This document shows positions 36,307 through 53,100 of a stretch of 64,000 nt of DNA, in pieces. Location of the stretch: contig NC_054740.1 in the NCBI RefSeq assembly GCF_018143015.1, positions 74,235,856-74,299,855 of the forward strand. The letters run 5' to 3'. The notes beneath the pieces are model-generated. The model was not told where the DNA came from. It saw only the letters and a list, made by a program, of their open reading frames with translations, and did no database searches. Numbering within the stretch: the first letter of the stretch is position 1; each line of letters starts with the position of its first letter. Source of the stretch: Lytechinus variegatus (Eukaryota; Echinodermata; Echinoidea; Temnopleuroida; Toxopneustidae). Made by a program: the position numbers and the translations under genes.

Positions 36307-37250
36307 AGCACTTCGAATACAAATTCTGACTTGGAAGTTTGAGGATTTAGCGTGCCGTAGATGGTAAAAAGTACATTAGGGTATTTTTAAGGCCTCCACA
36401 AGATACTCTACTTTTGGAGAGATGAGAAGGGGGATCTCTGATTTATGTTTTATAAATCATTCGACAAAAGACTTATCAAGTCTTGCTTCATTGTCAGTTG
36501 GAAATGAAAACACTGAGATAATAATTGGTTTGTTACTTTTTGAGAGATGTTTTATCAAAATCATTCATAAATCAAATACAATGTACAAATATTCAACAAG
36601 TCGCTAACATTCTTAATGACACTGTTTTTATGAAAAAGAATTGTGACATATATTTTTTAACATAAAATGTTTTGGGAAATAAGAAGTACGACAAATAGAC
36701 ATTAATTAGTCATGTTTTCAATGATTCTTTTTACATTTAATTTCATTTCAATTTGAATTTGAATGAAAAATATATCCTTTAAAATAACAAAATGATTAGA
36801 CAGTAGACAATGCAATATCTCTGATAATTTCAATTGTTTTATAATGTGATAATTGCTTTTTTATTGATGTCTCATTGCTGTCGCCCGAAAGAATTGGCAA
36901 GTTTTCATTCTCTATTTCATTCCTGTTAATAATTTTCATACAATGTAAATAAATGCAGAGCAGAACAGGAATGTCTGGCCATATTGACATAATGTTTTGA
37001 TTAACCTGACAAAAAGCAGTGTTTTTTATCTCTGTAATCAGGGTTTGATCAATGAAAATGTTTTTGCATTGGAATATTCACATTTCTCCATGTTGTTCAT
37101 CCAGAGATAATTCAATTCCTCGTGCTAACTAGTTTTCATTTACTACAGCTAATATATACAATGTAATATTCATATCTACCTAAATCATAATTAGTATTAC
37201 CTTTTAGTTTCTATACGTATCATTAAGATAAACAGCAGCAGCTGTGTGGT
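36307..37250 (+). other. 3' flank of the GPCR gene, gene-free
   Basis: AT-rich sequence after the TAA stop. A possible polyadenylation signal aataaa occurs at about 36948. No other gene is seen. Confidence 0.4.
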
Positions 37251-37264
37251 ATCAATACTGTAGT

Positions 37265-37465
37265 AGTATAAGTAGCATTCAGTGGTAGTAGTAGTAGTAG
37301 TAGTAGTAGCAGTATAGTAGTCAGGTAGTAGTAGTCAGATAGTAGTAGCAGCAGCAGCAGTAGTAGTAGTAGTAGTAGTGGTAGTAGTAGTACTACTACT
37401 ACTACTACTACTACCACTACCACTATAGTGGTAGTGGTAGTAGTAGTAGTAGCAGTAGCAGTAGC

Positions 37466-37541
<76 letters not shown>
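37265..37541. repeat. (TAG/GTA)n microsatellite with internal inversion
   Basis: A trinucleotide run of tag/gta switches strand at about 37390 to tac/act, then switches back through the palindrome ccactaccactatagtggta. Frames read as poly-Val, poly-Tyr or poly-Ser and are artefacts of the repeat. Confidence 0.9.
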
Positions 37542-37984
37542 TATTGTGTTGATGGAAGTTGTAGTCGATTTTATGAAGATGAGCATGCGCGCAATTATTC
37601 TCATCTTGTAAACAATAATAATTTAGTATAACTCACCGTTTAAAAAGACAATGGGGAAGGTAATTTTTTCTCGCACTGGTAAAAAAAATAAATGATCGAT
37701 GTACGTAGATGATCAACAGAGATCAAGTTCGGGATGTACATATTTTTATTTGAGTTTGATCTCCCAAGGCATTTTAATCATACTAATTTTAACTGTAATA
37801 TCTCTATGAAAATGAAGCCATCAATCTTTTAATTGTATGAATTGAATTGTATTGTATTGTACTGTATTGTTTTTATTTCATTAATGACATCGATGATTAA
37901 TCGAACTGTTGACAAGAATATTTAGTTGGTATACTTCATTGAGTATCACCGCGAAACCACATTTGAACATGACATTGGGACAGT

Positions 37985-38447
37985 CAGGGGCGGTGAAACG
38001 TAATTTCGCTGGGGGGGGGGCAATTAGAGCAAAAAAGCGCTTATGATATGTCAAAATGAGCATGATGTTGTAAACGGATATTTTCATCATGATATTATCA
38101 TCTGCGTGAATTAGTTTTGTTTTTAGTTATTTTTGAAGTGATATCTGATAGGGTTTATTTTATCCGCGAGTGATTGTAGTGAGCGAGCGGTTTTGAAAAT
38201 TCAAATCTGAAAACTGGAAATTCTAAGCACTTTTTGTAACCAAGGACAGAATGAGTACGCGAAGCGAAAGCCAAAAATTGTGTGATTTTCTTACCCAAAA
38301 TGTATTGTTTTACTTCAATAATAGTATTTCATTGTGAGAAAAGGCACAGTTCATTTTGGAAAAAGGGCACTTGAAAAAGACATGCATTTTTTTCCCTACA
38401 TGGAATGATGGGGGGGGGGCAAGTGCGCCTCGGCTCCGCCGCCCCTG
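37985..38447. mobile_element. Short TIR element (CAGGGGCGG ends) with G tract
   Basis: The left end CAGGGGCGG and right end CCGCCCCTG are exact complements. The interior contains gagcgagcggttttgaaaa, related to the arrayed motif of the 45574-46615 element. It is non-coding. Confidence 0.55.
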
Positions 38448-38582
38448 AGGAGAGTAGTCACATTTTCAAGATTTTGACCATATCAAATATTAACGAAAGG
38501 TTTTTTGATAATGAAAACGATGATGATGGGGAAAGTAGGAAGAGGTGTATGAAAATAAATGATAATTACTATTATGGTGGTG

Positions 38583-38614
38583 AATGATGATGATGATGAT
38601 GGTGATGATGGTGA

Positions 38615-38653
<39 letters not shown>

Positions 38654-38785
38654 TGAAGATGATGATGATAAGATTGCGATGATGGGCAGATATTAATAAA
38701 ATGCGATGATCGTGGCGATGGTTATAATATGATGATGATGAAGACAATGACGATGTCGGTGGAGGTGGTGATGTGATGATGAATT
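38583..38785. repeat. (GAT/GGT)n microsatellite region
   Basis: Mostly gatgatgatggtgatgatg-type trinucleotides, with ggtggtggtggt in the middle. No coding meaning. Confidence 0.85.
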
Positions 38786-38990
38786 AGTATACTTAAATTA
38801 TCTTAAAGACGCCTGATGTGCAAAAAATGATATTTTGTGAACGGAGTCTACATTTGTTCTTTGTTTTTTCTTTAATTTAACTAATATAATCATCTTTCAA
38901 TCATTTCTTTTTAATTACTTGGGAGGGAATGAAGAATATTCACTAGTGTTATGTTTTTGCATCCTGTTCTTTTCCGTCTCTGACGCAATA

Positions 38991-43491
<4,501 letters not shown>

Positions 43492-44030
43492 TTTTCTAGG
43501 TTCATAGACTGTTCATTAAAATAATGCATGCACTTTAACCTGATTGTGCGATTAAGCCCGAGCTTAAGAGCTCTATATTATGTAGACCTATAAAAGATTG
43601 TTATAGGGCTGTTTATTTCTCAATAAGCAATGATCAGGAAAAATTCCATCAGTACCATGTTGATAGTATACATGCCTATATCCTACCACGTTGTAATCAA
43701 CGATAGACTTTTGACCCAACATGTATATCCGAGAGTAGGCGCATTGTTTACGTGCATCTTTTGTTTTCGTAGTTTATTAATAATTAGTTTCGATCATTTA
43801 ATCTTTATATTTTGTTTTTTATGGTTGGTTACTGCTTCAGTGTTGAAGTACCTTGAAAACTAGGGGGGTGTAACAATATTCTGACACAAACATTCATGTC
43901 AAACCGATCATTTACAGACGCAATACCTCGACTCTCCCCCCCCCCCCAAAAGAAGATAATTTATATATAATTTGTATACATACATATATATATTATATAA
44001 TATATATTATATATAATATATATATATATA
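43492..44030. other. 5' flank of the KCTD-like gene
   Basis: Region upstream of the KCTD start codon (minus strand). No clear TATA box was assigned; upstream noncoding exons are possible. It ends in a TA-rich microsatellite at 43978-44031. Confidence 0.35.
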
Positions 44031-44284
44031 TGGAGCGTTGTGGCCCAGTGGCCGGATTAGTCTTCGGACTTTGAAACAGAGGGTCGTGGGTTCGAATCCC
44101 AGCCATGGCGTAATTTTCTTCGGCAAGATATTTATACATATTGTGCTGCACTCGACCCAGGTGAGGTGAATGGGTACCCGGTAGGATTTTTCTTGAACGC
44201 TTAAGCGCCTATTGATATGGCGGCTTATACAGCCGGTGTAACTGATATCAAGTATCAAAGCGCAGTTGAGTATATGCACCTCTG
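44031..44284 (+). repeat. tRNA-derived SINE
   Basis: The head has box A-like tggcccagtggccggatta and box B gggttcgaatcccagcc. The body continues tcggcaagatatttatacat, cactcgacccaggtgaggtg and aatgggtaccc. It shares body and head with the SINEs at 61405-61690 and 62112-62335. It ends where the 44285 foldback begins, so its tail is missing. Confidence 0.75.
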
Positions 44285-45273
44285 AAACCAGTTGGGCAAC
44301 GGGATATCCTAACTGGAACCAGTTGGATAAATGGAAATGACTTCCAACTGGAAATGATTTCTAACTGGAACCAGTTGCAATACTGGAAATCCTAGATGGA
44401 ACCAAGTTGGTAACTGGAGATGACTTCTAACTGGAAAGATCTGGAAATGAATTCTAATTGGAACGGTAACTGGAGATCCTAACTGAATCCAGTTGGGTAA
44501 CTGGAAATGATTTCTAATTGGTTTCCAATTGGAAATTTTCCAGTTACCCAACTTGATCCAATTTAAACAAGTTAATTTGCATATATCCTGCCGGTGTGGA
44601 CAGATTAATGTTTTATGAGATTCATCATAATTTACAATGTATCTATTAAATTTTTTTCAATTTGAACTACCACAATTTTTTCAGATAAGTGTTTAGAATA
44701 CTTAGCAGTGAAAGCCATGTTCATAAATGTTATTAAAACAGATTCAAAGATAATTAGTATACCACATTGTTACCAAATTACATCAAATAAAAATACACAT
44801 ATTTGAAGATCTCTATGAATATACATATGAAAGTCTGTATTTTGCCCTTTACATTGGTATTAATAGACAAAAAACACTACTTCTGTGTTGGCATAAGCAA
44901 TAGTTAGTGCAAATGCTAATTAATTTGTAACTAATTAAGTTCATTCCAACTGGAAGTTCCAATTTGATCCAGTTGGAAACCAATTGGTTTTAATTGGTTC
45001 CAGTTGAACAGTTGTCTCCAATTGGTTTCAACTGCATGCATGGAACCAATTGAAACCAGTTACCTCCAATTGGTTTTAATGGGGAAATTGGAACAACTGG
45101 AACCAATTGAAAACCGATTGAAACCAATTGCCAACTGGTTCCAGTTGCCCAATTGGTTTTAACTGGAACCAACTGGTAACTGGTTTTCAATTGGAACCAG
45201 TTGTTCCAATTTCCATATTGAAACCAGTTGGCCAACTGGTTTCAATTGGTTTTGACTGGATTTTGGTCCTGGG
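44285..45273. mobile_element. Foldback element of CCAGTT/AACTGG family, copy 2 (one end missing)
   Basis: The core (44570-44945) is the reverse complement of 17570-17950, and the right terminus ggattttggtcctggg matches the family end. The left arm stops at the SINE without the CCCAGGACC terminus, so this copy is truncated. Repeats are fewer and more diverged than in copy 1. Confidence 0.75.
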
Positions 45274-45573
45274 TATATAATAAACAGGTAATGTCGGAGT
45301 CATGTTTAACTTATTTCATTAACTTTTTAGTTGATGAGCTGCTGATGTCAAGTCAATAATTCAATATTCCCTTTTTTTCCCTCACTGGTAAAGTTCCCTT
45401 TTGCAAGTGTGACTAATGTGGATTCCCCTTCATTGTTCAGCTTAGACTAGAACATCTGCTTCAAGTTGGTACGTGCACTAGTCCGATTCCCCTTATCAAT
45501 CATCAAACAAACATTTTTTTTTTTTTGTTTCTTGTCCCCAAGTTCATGATTTGATGAGCCTGGATGGGATTAG

Positions 45574-46615
45574 CAGGGGCTGATCCAGCTTTCGCCAAAA
45601 GGGGGGGGGGCGAAAAATATTTTCATCAACATATTTGTCGATTGGCCGCTATAAATCTGTGTTTTAGGGGGTAGTCCTAACTAAAGACTGAAGTTTTAGT
45701 ATTTATTGTTATAAACAAGGTAGATAAGGATATGTTAATAAACAGGTATGCGATACTATACTCATATTTACGATATATCGATACTCTAATTTTTTCATAT
45801 GTCGATCATCCTTAGACCTGAAGATTCTGAGCAGTTTTTATAATCATGAACAAAGATAAGTATCTAACTAATCAATGCGAGCGTGAAGCGCGATCCGAAA
45901 TTTTAATATAGTAACGTAAAAAGGGACTCAATCAGGATCGACTGTTTTTAGTGATTAACGAAGAGGATACAAGTATCACCAATTAAATAATGAGAGTGCG
46001 GAGCGCGAGCTCAAAATTTTTGATATTCCGACCTGAAAACTAGACAGTCTAAGCGCGTTTTTATTTAAATAAAGAACAACAATTAAATGCGAGCGCGAAG
46101 TACGAGCTTAAATTTTTGAAATACTGACATGATAAAGGGGCATTTTGAGAAATTTTGGTAAGAATTTCCAAAGAGGATAGGTATCTCACAAATAAAACAA
46201 TGCAAGAGTGCAGCGCGAGCTGAACATTTTATATTCAAACAAAATAAGAAAGCTTGATATGCGAGCTAAAATATTGTGTGCAAATTGATTTCAGAACTGT
46301 ATATATTAAGTGCCATTTAATCCTCTTGAATGGGATTCATTACACATGCAATTAATGCGAGCGCGAAGCGCGAGCGAAATTTTTTTAATATAAAGTCTAG
46401 TTTTCCAATTCTTCCCCTCACCTTTTCTTGTCGGGTCGGGCCGGCCGTTACGAGGCTGTAAAATACACATCATGGGTATAATACCTCTTTCTTACTTTTC
46501 TTTATGTTCAGTTTTTCTTGTTTGATCTATCAAGTTAAAGAGTATAGTTTTTTATGCAGGTTGCCAAAAAATAGGGGGGTGGGGTCGGCTTGGCCCCCTC
46601 CTGGATCCGCGCCTG
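45574..46615. mobile_element. TIR element with gcgagcgcgaagcgcgagc repeats
   Basis: The ends CAGGGGCTGATCCAG and CTGGATCCGCGCCTG are inverted and flanked by a 5-bp direct repeat ATTAG (45569-45573, 46616-46620). Inside, five diverged repeats of about 110 bp carry variants of atgcgagcgcgaagcgcgag followed by an A/T stretch (near 45880, 45990, 46086, 46200, 46350). No protein is encoded. Confidence 0.65.
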
Positions 46616-46620
46616 ATTAG

Positions 46621-47067
46621 GGAAATGTCCCTGCTCAGGGGCTCAGATCCTGGATATAAAAATGGGCCACATGCCATGTAGACAACAATGCAGAAATAAT
46701 GCAGCAATTAAACTTGGGAATGGGCTAAAATTAATGCACCTCTGTTTAATGGGCTTTCTACTGCATTTAATTGAGAGTACTATATATTTTGGAATTAATT
46801 CGGCTCTATGTCAGAGGGACATTTTTTTTTGGTGGGGGGACGCCATAGAGATGTATACTAATTATGGGGGACGCACACTCCGGCGCACACTATACATATA
46901 ACATTTAATAAGTTTGTTTTTACAGACTATGAACCAAAGGAACCCATGAACCACGTGGACGTACCACGTACCGCAATTTGAGTGATGAAATTGCGCAATC
47001 GTTTTGGATTAAGCTGAATCGTAGTATTTTAACATCATTTTGTAGGATCTCATCGAGTCACCTCACC
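46621..47067 (+). promoter_or_regulatory. 5' flank of the PYCR gene
   Basis: Sequence upstream of the PYCR start codon. The frame is open without an in-frame ATG back to about 46978, so the ATG at 47068 is the first available. No core promoter motif is assigned with confidence. Confidence 0.3.
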
Positions 47068-47143
47068 ATGTCACTTGGCACAGTTGGGTTCATCGGAGCC
47101 GGGAAAATAGCCCAAACAATTACAAAGGGGCTTTTGGCTGCAA
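47068..47143 (+). CDS. PYCR coding exon 1
   Basis: Encodes MSLGTVGFIGAGKIAQTITK then GLLAA, plus the first base of the next codon. The donor is ctgcaa|gtacgt. The start gives an N-terminus of the length usual for the family. Confidence 0.88.
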
Positions 47144-50100
47144 GTACGTATGATAAAATCTCGAAAATTGGAATTCCGCGACTGCTAGCTGCTGCCGGTA
47201 CGCGGGCAGACTGCAGAGGTCTCGCATCTCTGGACTCGGAGCGGGCCGGCGCGGCCCGGGCACGGGTCATCATAGACAGCTGGCAGCCGTCTGTTTCGAG
47301 GAGTTTTTTAACATTTTTTTTTATTTCTCCTCGTACACAGACGGCTCGCTATCGTGCAGCCACCATAAGGGGACTTGCAATGCAAAATCCCCCCGTCGGG
47401 GCTCTTCAATATTTGTCTTTAATGAATAAAAATTTTGAAAATTATAGTGACCAGACTCTCCAGAGCTTCTCTCTTGCTTGGCATCAATTGCCAAAAAACG
47501 GAGAAAAATGAAGTTAAAAGGAACAAAAACAGTGACTTACCTCGGCTGTCGCACAAATTCACTTCCCCGTTTTATGCGATCTTAAGTACATAAACATATA
47601 TAGGGGACGGGACAACTCGGACCACGGGACATCTCGGACCGCGGGCCGAGTTGTCCCACCCAGTACGAGATTTTTTTCCACAAGTTTGCGTCTATTTTTT
47701 CCGTCATTTCGAAATTTCTTGTAAAGATTTTTTAGACATATGATATGGTCTGATGGTAATGTTCTTCACATTTTTACTTTTTTTTCGCTGAAACAAAAAA
47801 AAAGTGTAATTTTAGGCGTTTTTCGACAGCTCGGGATTCCCATAGGCGAGCGTGTATTAACTGTGTCGGTGCTCGGCTCGGCCCCGCTCAATAACTGACT
47901 TGATTTTGTGATCATTTCTCCTCAAAGTACCACTTTTATCGCAGAAGATGGACTTTGTTGTATTCCATCATGTCCATTCATTTTCTCATCACAACGATAA
48001 AATTTGGTGTATTTTGCACGATTTTGTTCAAGTTTTTCACCTTTTTCTCTCTGGTTGCAAGAAGCGAACAACCGATGAACGGTCCGCTGCTCTTCATCGT
48101 AATTCTCCATAGCTCGGCCGCCGAAACTGGCGGGGTGGGATTCAGACCGAATCCACAATGGAAGTGGGCGTGCAGTCAAAGAGCTGAGCTTGACTGAGTG
48201 AGAGAGTGAACTAGAGTTTGAAGCTTGGCAGTGTCGTATAGGCTCTGCCTTTTTTTTGTAAATATATATTTTTCAATTTTTTCTATATTGATTTTCCCTG
48301 GTTTCGAGCTCTAAGATTGTAATGATATAATTATGCTTCAATTTCTTTGACTGAGTGTGACTGTGGTGTGGATGTTTGAGTTGCTCAAAAATAAGTTACG
48401 TGGGTGGGGGCTCGGGGCGATTTCACTCTTGCCCCCGAAATGCGAAAAAAATATATTCGGGGTGTAGCTGTGTGGGCATGCCGGGCTGAGGCTAGCCATC
48501 AATAATTTTTTTTTTTTTTTTTTTGAGAGGGGGGGGCTTAATTTTTCACTTTAAATTGATCATTTTTAGGCCTTTTTTTTCCATTTTATTTTTAATATTG
48601 AATTTCCGTGGTGTAGAGTTGAGTTTTAAGTTGCAATAATCAATATGCTTTAATTTCTTTGACTTTGAATGTGACTGTGGTGTGGATGTTTGAGTCGAAC
48701 AAAAAATACTTTTACGTGGGTGGGGGCTCGGGGCGATTTCACTCCTGCCCCCTAAATGCGAAAAATATTCGGGATGTAGCTGTGTGGGCATGCCGGGCTG
48801 AGGGTAGCCCTCAATAAAAAAATGTTGGTTTTTTTTGGGGGGGGGCTTAATTTTTCACTTTAAATTTATTATTTTTAGGCCTATTTTTTGTACATTTTAT
48901 TTTTCATATTGAGTTTCCCTGGTGTAGAGAGTTGAGTTTTAAGTTGCAATAATTAATATGCTTCAGTTTCTTTGATTTTGAGTGTGACTGTGGTGTGGAT
49001 GTTTGAGCCGAACAAAAAATACGTGGATGGGGGCTCCGAGCATTTTCACTCCTGCCCCCGAAATGTGAAAATGTTCTAGGTGTATCTGTGTGGGCATGCC
49101 AATTTCATTTTTAATTTTTATATTGAGTTTCCTTTGTGTAGAGAGCAGAGTTTTGGATATAGGGTAAAAGGGACGACGATGTGAGGGATGGCGATGATAG
49201 CATACCGGCGATAACGAGGGGTGGGCCTTGATGAGAGGGACGAGGAGGTGAGAGATGGTGATGATAAGAGGGATGAGGATCTTTGATGACTCTTGATGAG
49301 GGGGGGGGATGATGAGAGGGACAAAGGGAAAGAGATGGAGATGAGGATGTGAGGGATGGCGATGATAAGGGGTGGGCCTTGATGATGAGAGGGAAGAGGA
49401 GGTGCATGAGGGATATAAATAAGAGAGATGATGACTCTTGATAAGAGGGGTGCATGAGATGGTGAGAAGGACGAGGATGTGAGGGATGATTATGGGAGGA
49501 AATCGGGGGGGGGGGACGTGTCCCCCTACCAAAAATAGGGGGACACAATACCAAATGTCCACCCTACTATTTTTCTTCATGGAGAACAAAATAATGAATC
49601 ATTCACAATTGAAATGATACATGTGTTTAGGACTAAATGACCTTTTATTATTGAAAACCCCCTCTTTTTTCTTGTCAATTGTTTTGGGGTTAAAAATTAC
49701 CCTACATTTGGGCGATAACCTTTTTTAATGTTTGTCAAATTTTAAGCCTGTGGTCCCCCAAATTTGCGGACAGTTTGGCGCCAAGGGGAGGATGGGGGGG
49801 AGGATGGTGAGGGTGTGGGGATGGTGAAGAGAATAAGAAGATGATTTTTTTGAAGAAATGTCCGAAGCACATGTAGATTCCGTCCCACATAACCCAAAAA
49901 TATGCTTGATTTTTGTTCAAAATCATGTCATGTGATGAAAAATCATATTAGGCCCTACAAGTATTTTGGTTACATTGAAAGAAAATAGGGGTAATCCTTT
50001 TTTCCAATTATAAATAAATTAAATTCTTCATTCAATAAAAATGACGAATTTATGATTTTAAATTGAATTTCTTTTACATAGCATGTGGTTTTTCTTTTTG

Positions 50101-53100
50101 ATTAAATTCGTTTTATTGCTTTATTTTTCATCACTGCATGTCATGATTTTTGTCTCACCTGGATGGCACGTACGTGAATCCCTCCAACTCAGTGTAAAAA
50201 ATGGGCGGAGCTAAATCGGATTTTCGCGCCTAGCAACCCCGTTAGCAACGCATGTAAGCATCGTTCTGCTCACTCTCCATAATGTCTGCGATATTAAAAT
50301 CCTAAAAACCTATAGAATCGTTAAAATTTAGTAAGGCTATGAATGTTTATCATTTACATTGACTATCGGTGTACAAACTCATACCGAATTTACCAGCAAG
50401 TGATGGTTATATTACGAATTATCAGCAATTTTAATGAGTGATACAAAGTGCCAAAATTGAGTTAAGTGTAAATTTTGTATAGCATTTCAAAATCCTTAAT
50501 TTAAATATTTTCATAATTTTTCATTGCTTTAAAAAACATCTTATCACATTTAGTATAATTTTCCCGAACTGATAACGTTGATAGATTACTGTTTACTGTT
50601 TCTCGGCTTTATGAGGAAATGGCAGGCCTTCAAAATCAGGTTAATTTTTGTTATATTTCTAAAAGAAAATTGTTAGATTCGAACTACGATACCAACTGTT
50701 TGCCAGAAGGAGGGTTATCATCTCATAATGTTGTGTAAATGATACATTACAATATATTTTAGGAGTGTAGTAATCCATGTTAGATAACATTTTTTAGGAT
50801 GAGTTTCGTAATGAAGAGAAAAATCAAGTTCATTCTTAGCACACGAGCCGCAGAACGATAATTTTTAACGCGCGCAGACATGGCTGATCCCCTGGTGTGT
50901 CGCGCGGGATTATCTAGTCCCATACTGGTGTCGGGTGGTATATTCCACGTACCTTGTCCCCTTGCAGTGACCACTGTAGAGTTATATAGTGCTTCATTTT
51001 GATACTCAATCTGTGAAATACCGATATCGAAAAATGCTCGGAATATACCTGACACATATTAATGATTTCATTTTCGAGAATTATTATTTCTTTCCTGCAT
51101 GAATTACAAAACGTCAATCTTATAGGTCAAGAATCATGATAGAAATTGTCAAGATTTGGAAAATATAATGTTAAGTTTGCCCATGCAATGTCATCAGTAT
51201 CTCACTGTATGTTAAACAGAAAATATAGAACAACTGTATTTTTTTGTAAATTCCACGGCCGCCTCACGAACTTAAAGAGATGGTATATACAGAAGAAGAG
51301 GAAGGGCCGGGAGCCGGGTTCAGGTGTCTCAAGCGGATCGGGAGAAAGGGGGGGGGGGGTCCTTTTCCCACTCTCTTTCAAATAACCTTATTTTCTAATA
51401 TTAATTCCTGTTGTTTATCGTGGAATTTTACCTTTTATCATAATTATAATTCTATACAATATGAGGATCCTACTATAAGTTTCAAGCTGTCCTGTTCAAG
51501 ATTACTGATTTTTTTCTCCGGTCCCAACAGCCCCTTTTTCATCAATCATCTTCTCGGTGTCTCTGCTACCAAGATTGACTAGGGAGTGGAGGGAGGGGGG
51601 GGGGGCGGGCATAAGTTATCATCACTCACTTTCGCCCCAGACAAGTGCCTGTTTGATATATTTTATTGCAAGAGCTTCTCTTTCCTCCTATCTCCCTGTT
51701 CTCTCTTTTTTTGTTTTTGTGTTTGTGACATTTTATATCTCAAAGATCAGCTCTCCCAATCTAAATTTCAACCGTCTCATATTATTCCTTCCCTTCTGTT
51801 ATGGTCAAGCTCTCCTCCCAATAAAACTAACCTATTAATATTTGCCCCTCTTATTTCTACCGGCCTGCAATCTCATTTTGGTCCTTTTCAGTATCCCTCA
51901 TCGACCCCTCCCCATTGCAACTCACCATGATTTTAAGTCATTATCACGAGAGCATGGATAGGAATATTGCAGATCTATAAAATTGCTATTACTTTGATTT
52001 TAAAATAATTTGAGTACCCCCCCCCCCCGGCGGCCATGCACGTCGGTTTCATATATGTCGCATGATGGTATAGGTGGCCGTGGAATTTACAAAATATACA
52101 CTTGTTCTATATTTTCTGTTTAACATATACCGTGAGATACTGATGACATTGGGCAAACTTAACAAGATATTTCCCAAACCTTGATAATGTTGTAATTTTA
52201 TACAGTCAATGTTACACATTCTTGACACTAGGCAGTTTGACTTTTTTGTAATTCAGGAAAGAAATAATAATTACCGAAAATGAAATAATTTATGTGTCAG
52301 GTATATTCCAAGCATTTTTAGATATCGGTAAACTATTAATTTCACAGATTGAGTATCAAAATTAAACACTAAAACTGCACAGTGGTCATCGCAAGGGGAA
52401 AGGTACGTGGAATATACAACCCGACGCGGTATCGGACTGGATAATCCGAACGGACAGTCAAGGCGATCAGCCCTGTCTGCACACGCTAAAATTTATTATT
52501 CTGCGGCTCGCGTGCTAAGAATGAACCTATTTTTTCTCTTCATTACGAAACTCATACTGAAAAATGTTATCCAACATGGATTGCTACACTCGTAAGTTTT
52601 ATTGTTATGTATCATTTACACAACATTATGAGATGATAACCCTTCTTCGGGAGAACAATGGTATAGTAGCTCGAATCTAACGATTTTCTTTTAGAAATAT
52701 AACAAAAATTAACCTGATTTCGAAAGCCCGACATTCCATTTTAAGCGATGGAGAAAATAGCCTACCAACGTTATCAGTTCGGAAAAATTATAGTTAAAGT
52801 AATAAGATGTTTTTTAAAACAATGAAAAATTGTGAAGATATTGAAAATAACGATTTTGAAATGCTATATGAAATTTACGCTATATATTTTCATAAATTTT
52901 GGCATATTGTATCACTCATCAAAATTACTGGTAATTCGAAATCTTATCCACACTTGCTTGTAAATCTGATATAGGTTGATACACTGATAGTCAATGTAAA
53001 TGATAAGTATTCATAGCCTTACTAAATTTTAACGATTCCATTAGTTTTTAGGATTTTAATATCGCATACATTTTGGAGAGTGAGCAAGACGGTGCTCACA

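Noticed and set aside
37223-37631. Poly-Val, poly-Tyr and poly-Ser frames
   Set aside because: Direct translation of the trinucleotide microsatellite.
46978-47511. 177-residue frame extending PYCR exon 1 in both directions
   Set aside because: It opens on a non-ATG codon and continues past a good GTACGT donor into repeat DNA; only 47068-47143 is supported as coding.
48963-49589. 208- and 147-residue minus-strand frames
   Set aside because: Ser/Pro/His-rich low-complexity translation of the GAT/GAG minisatellite and flanking repeat arm.
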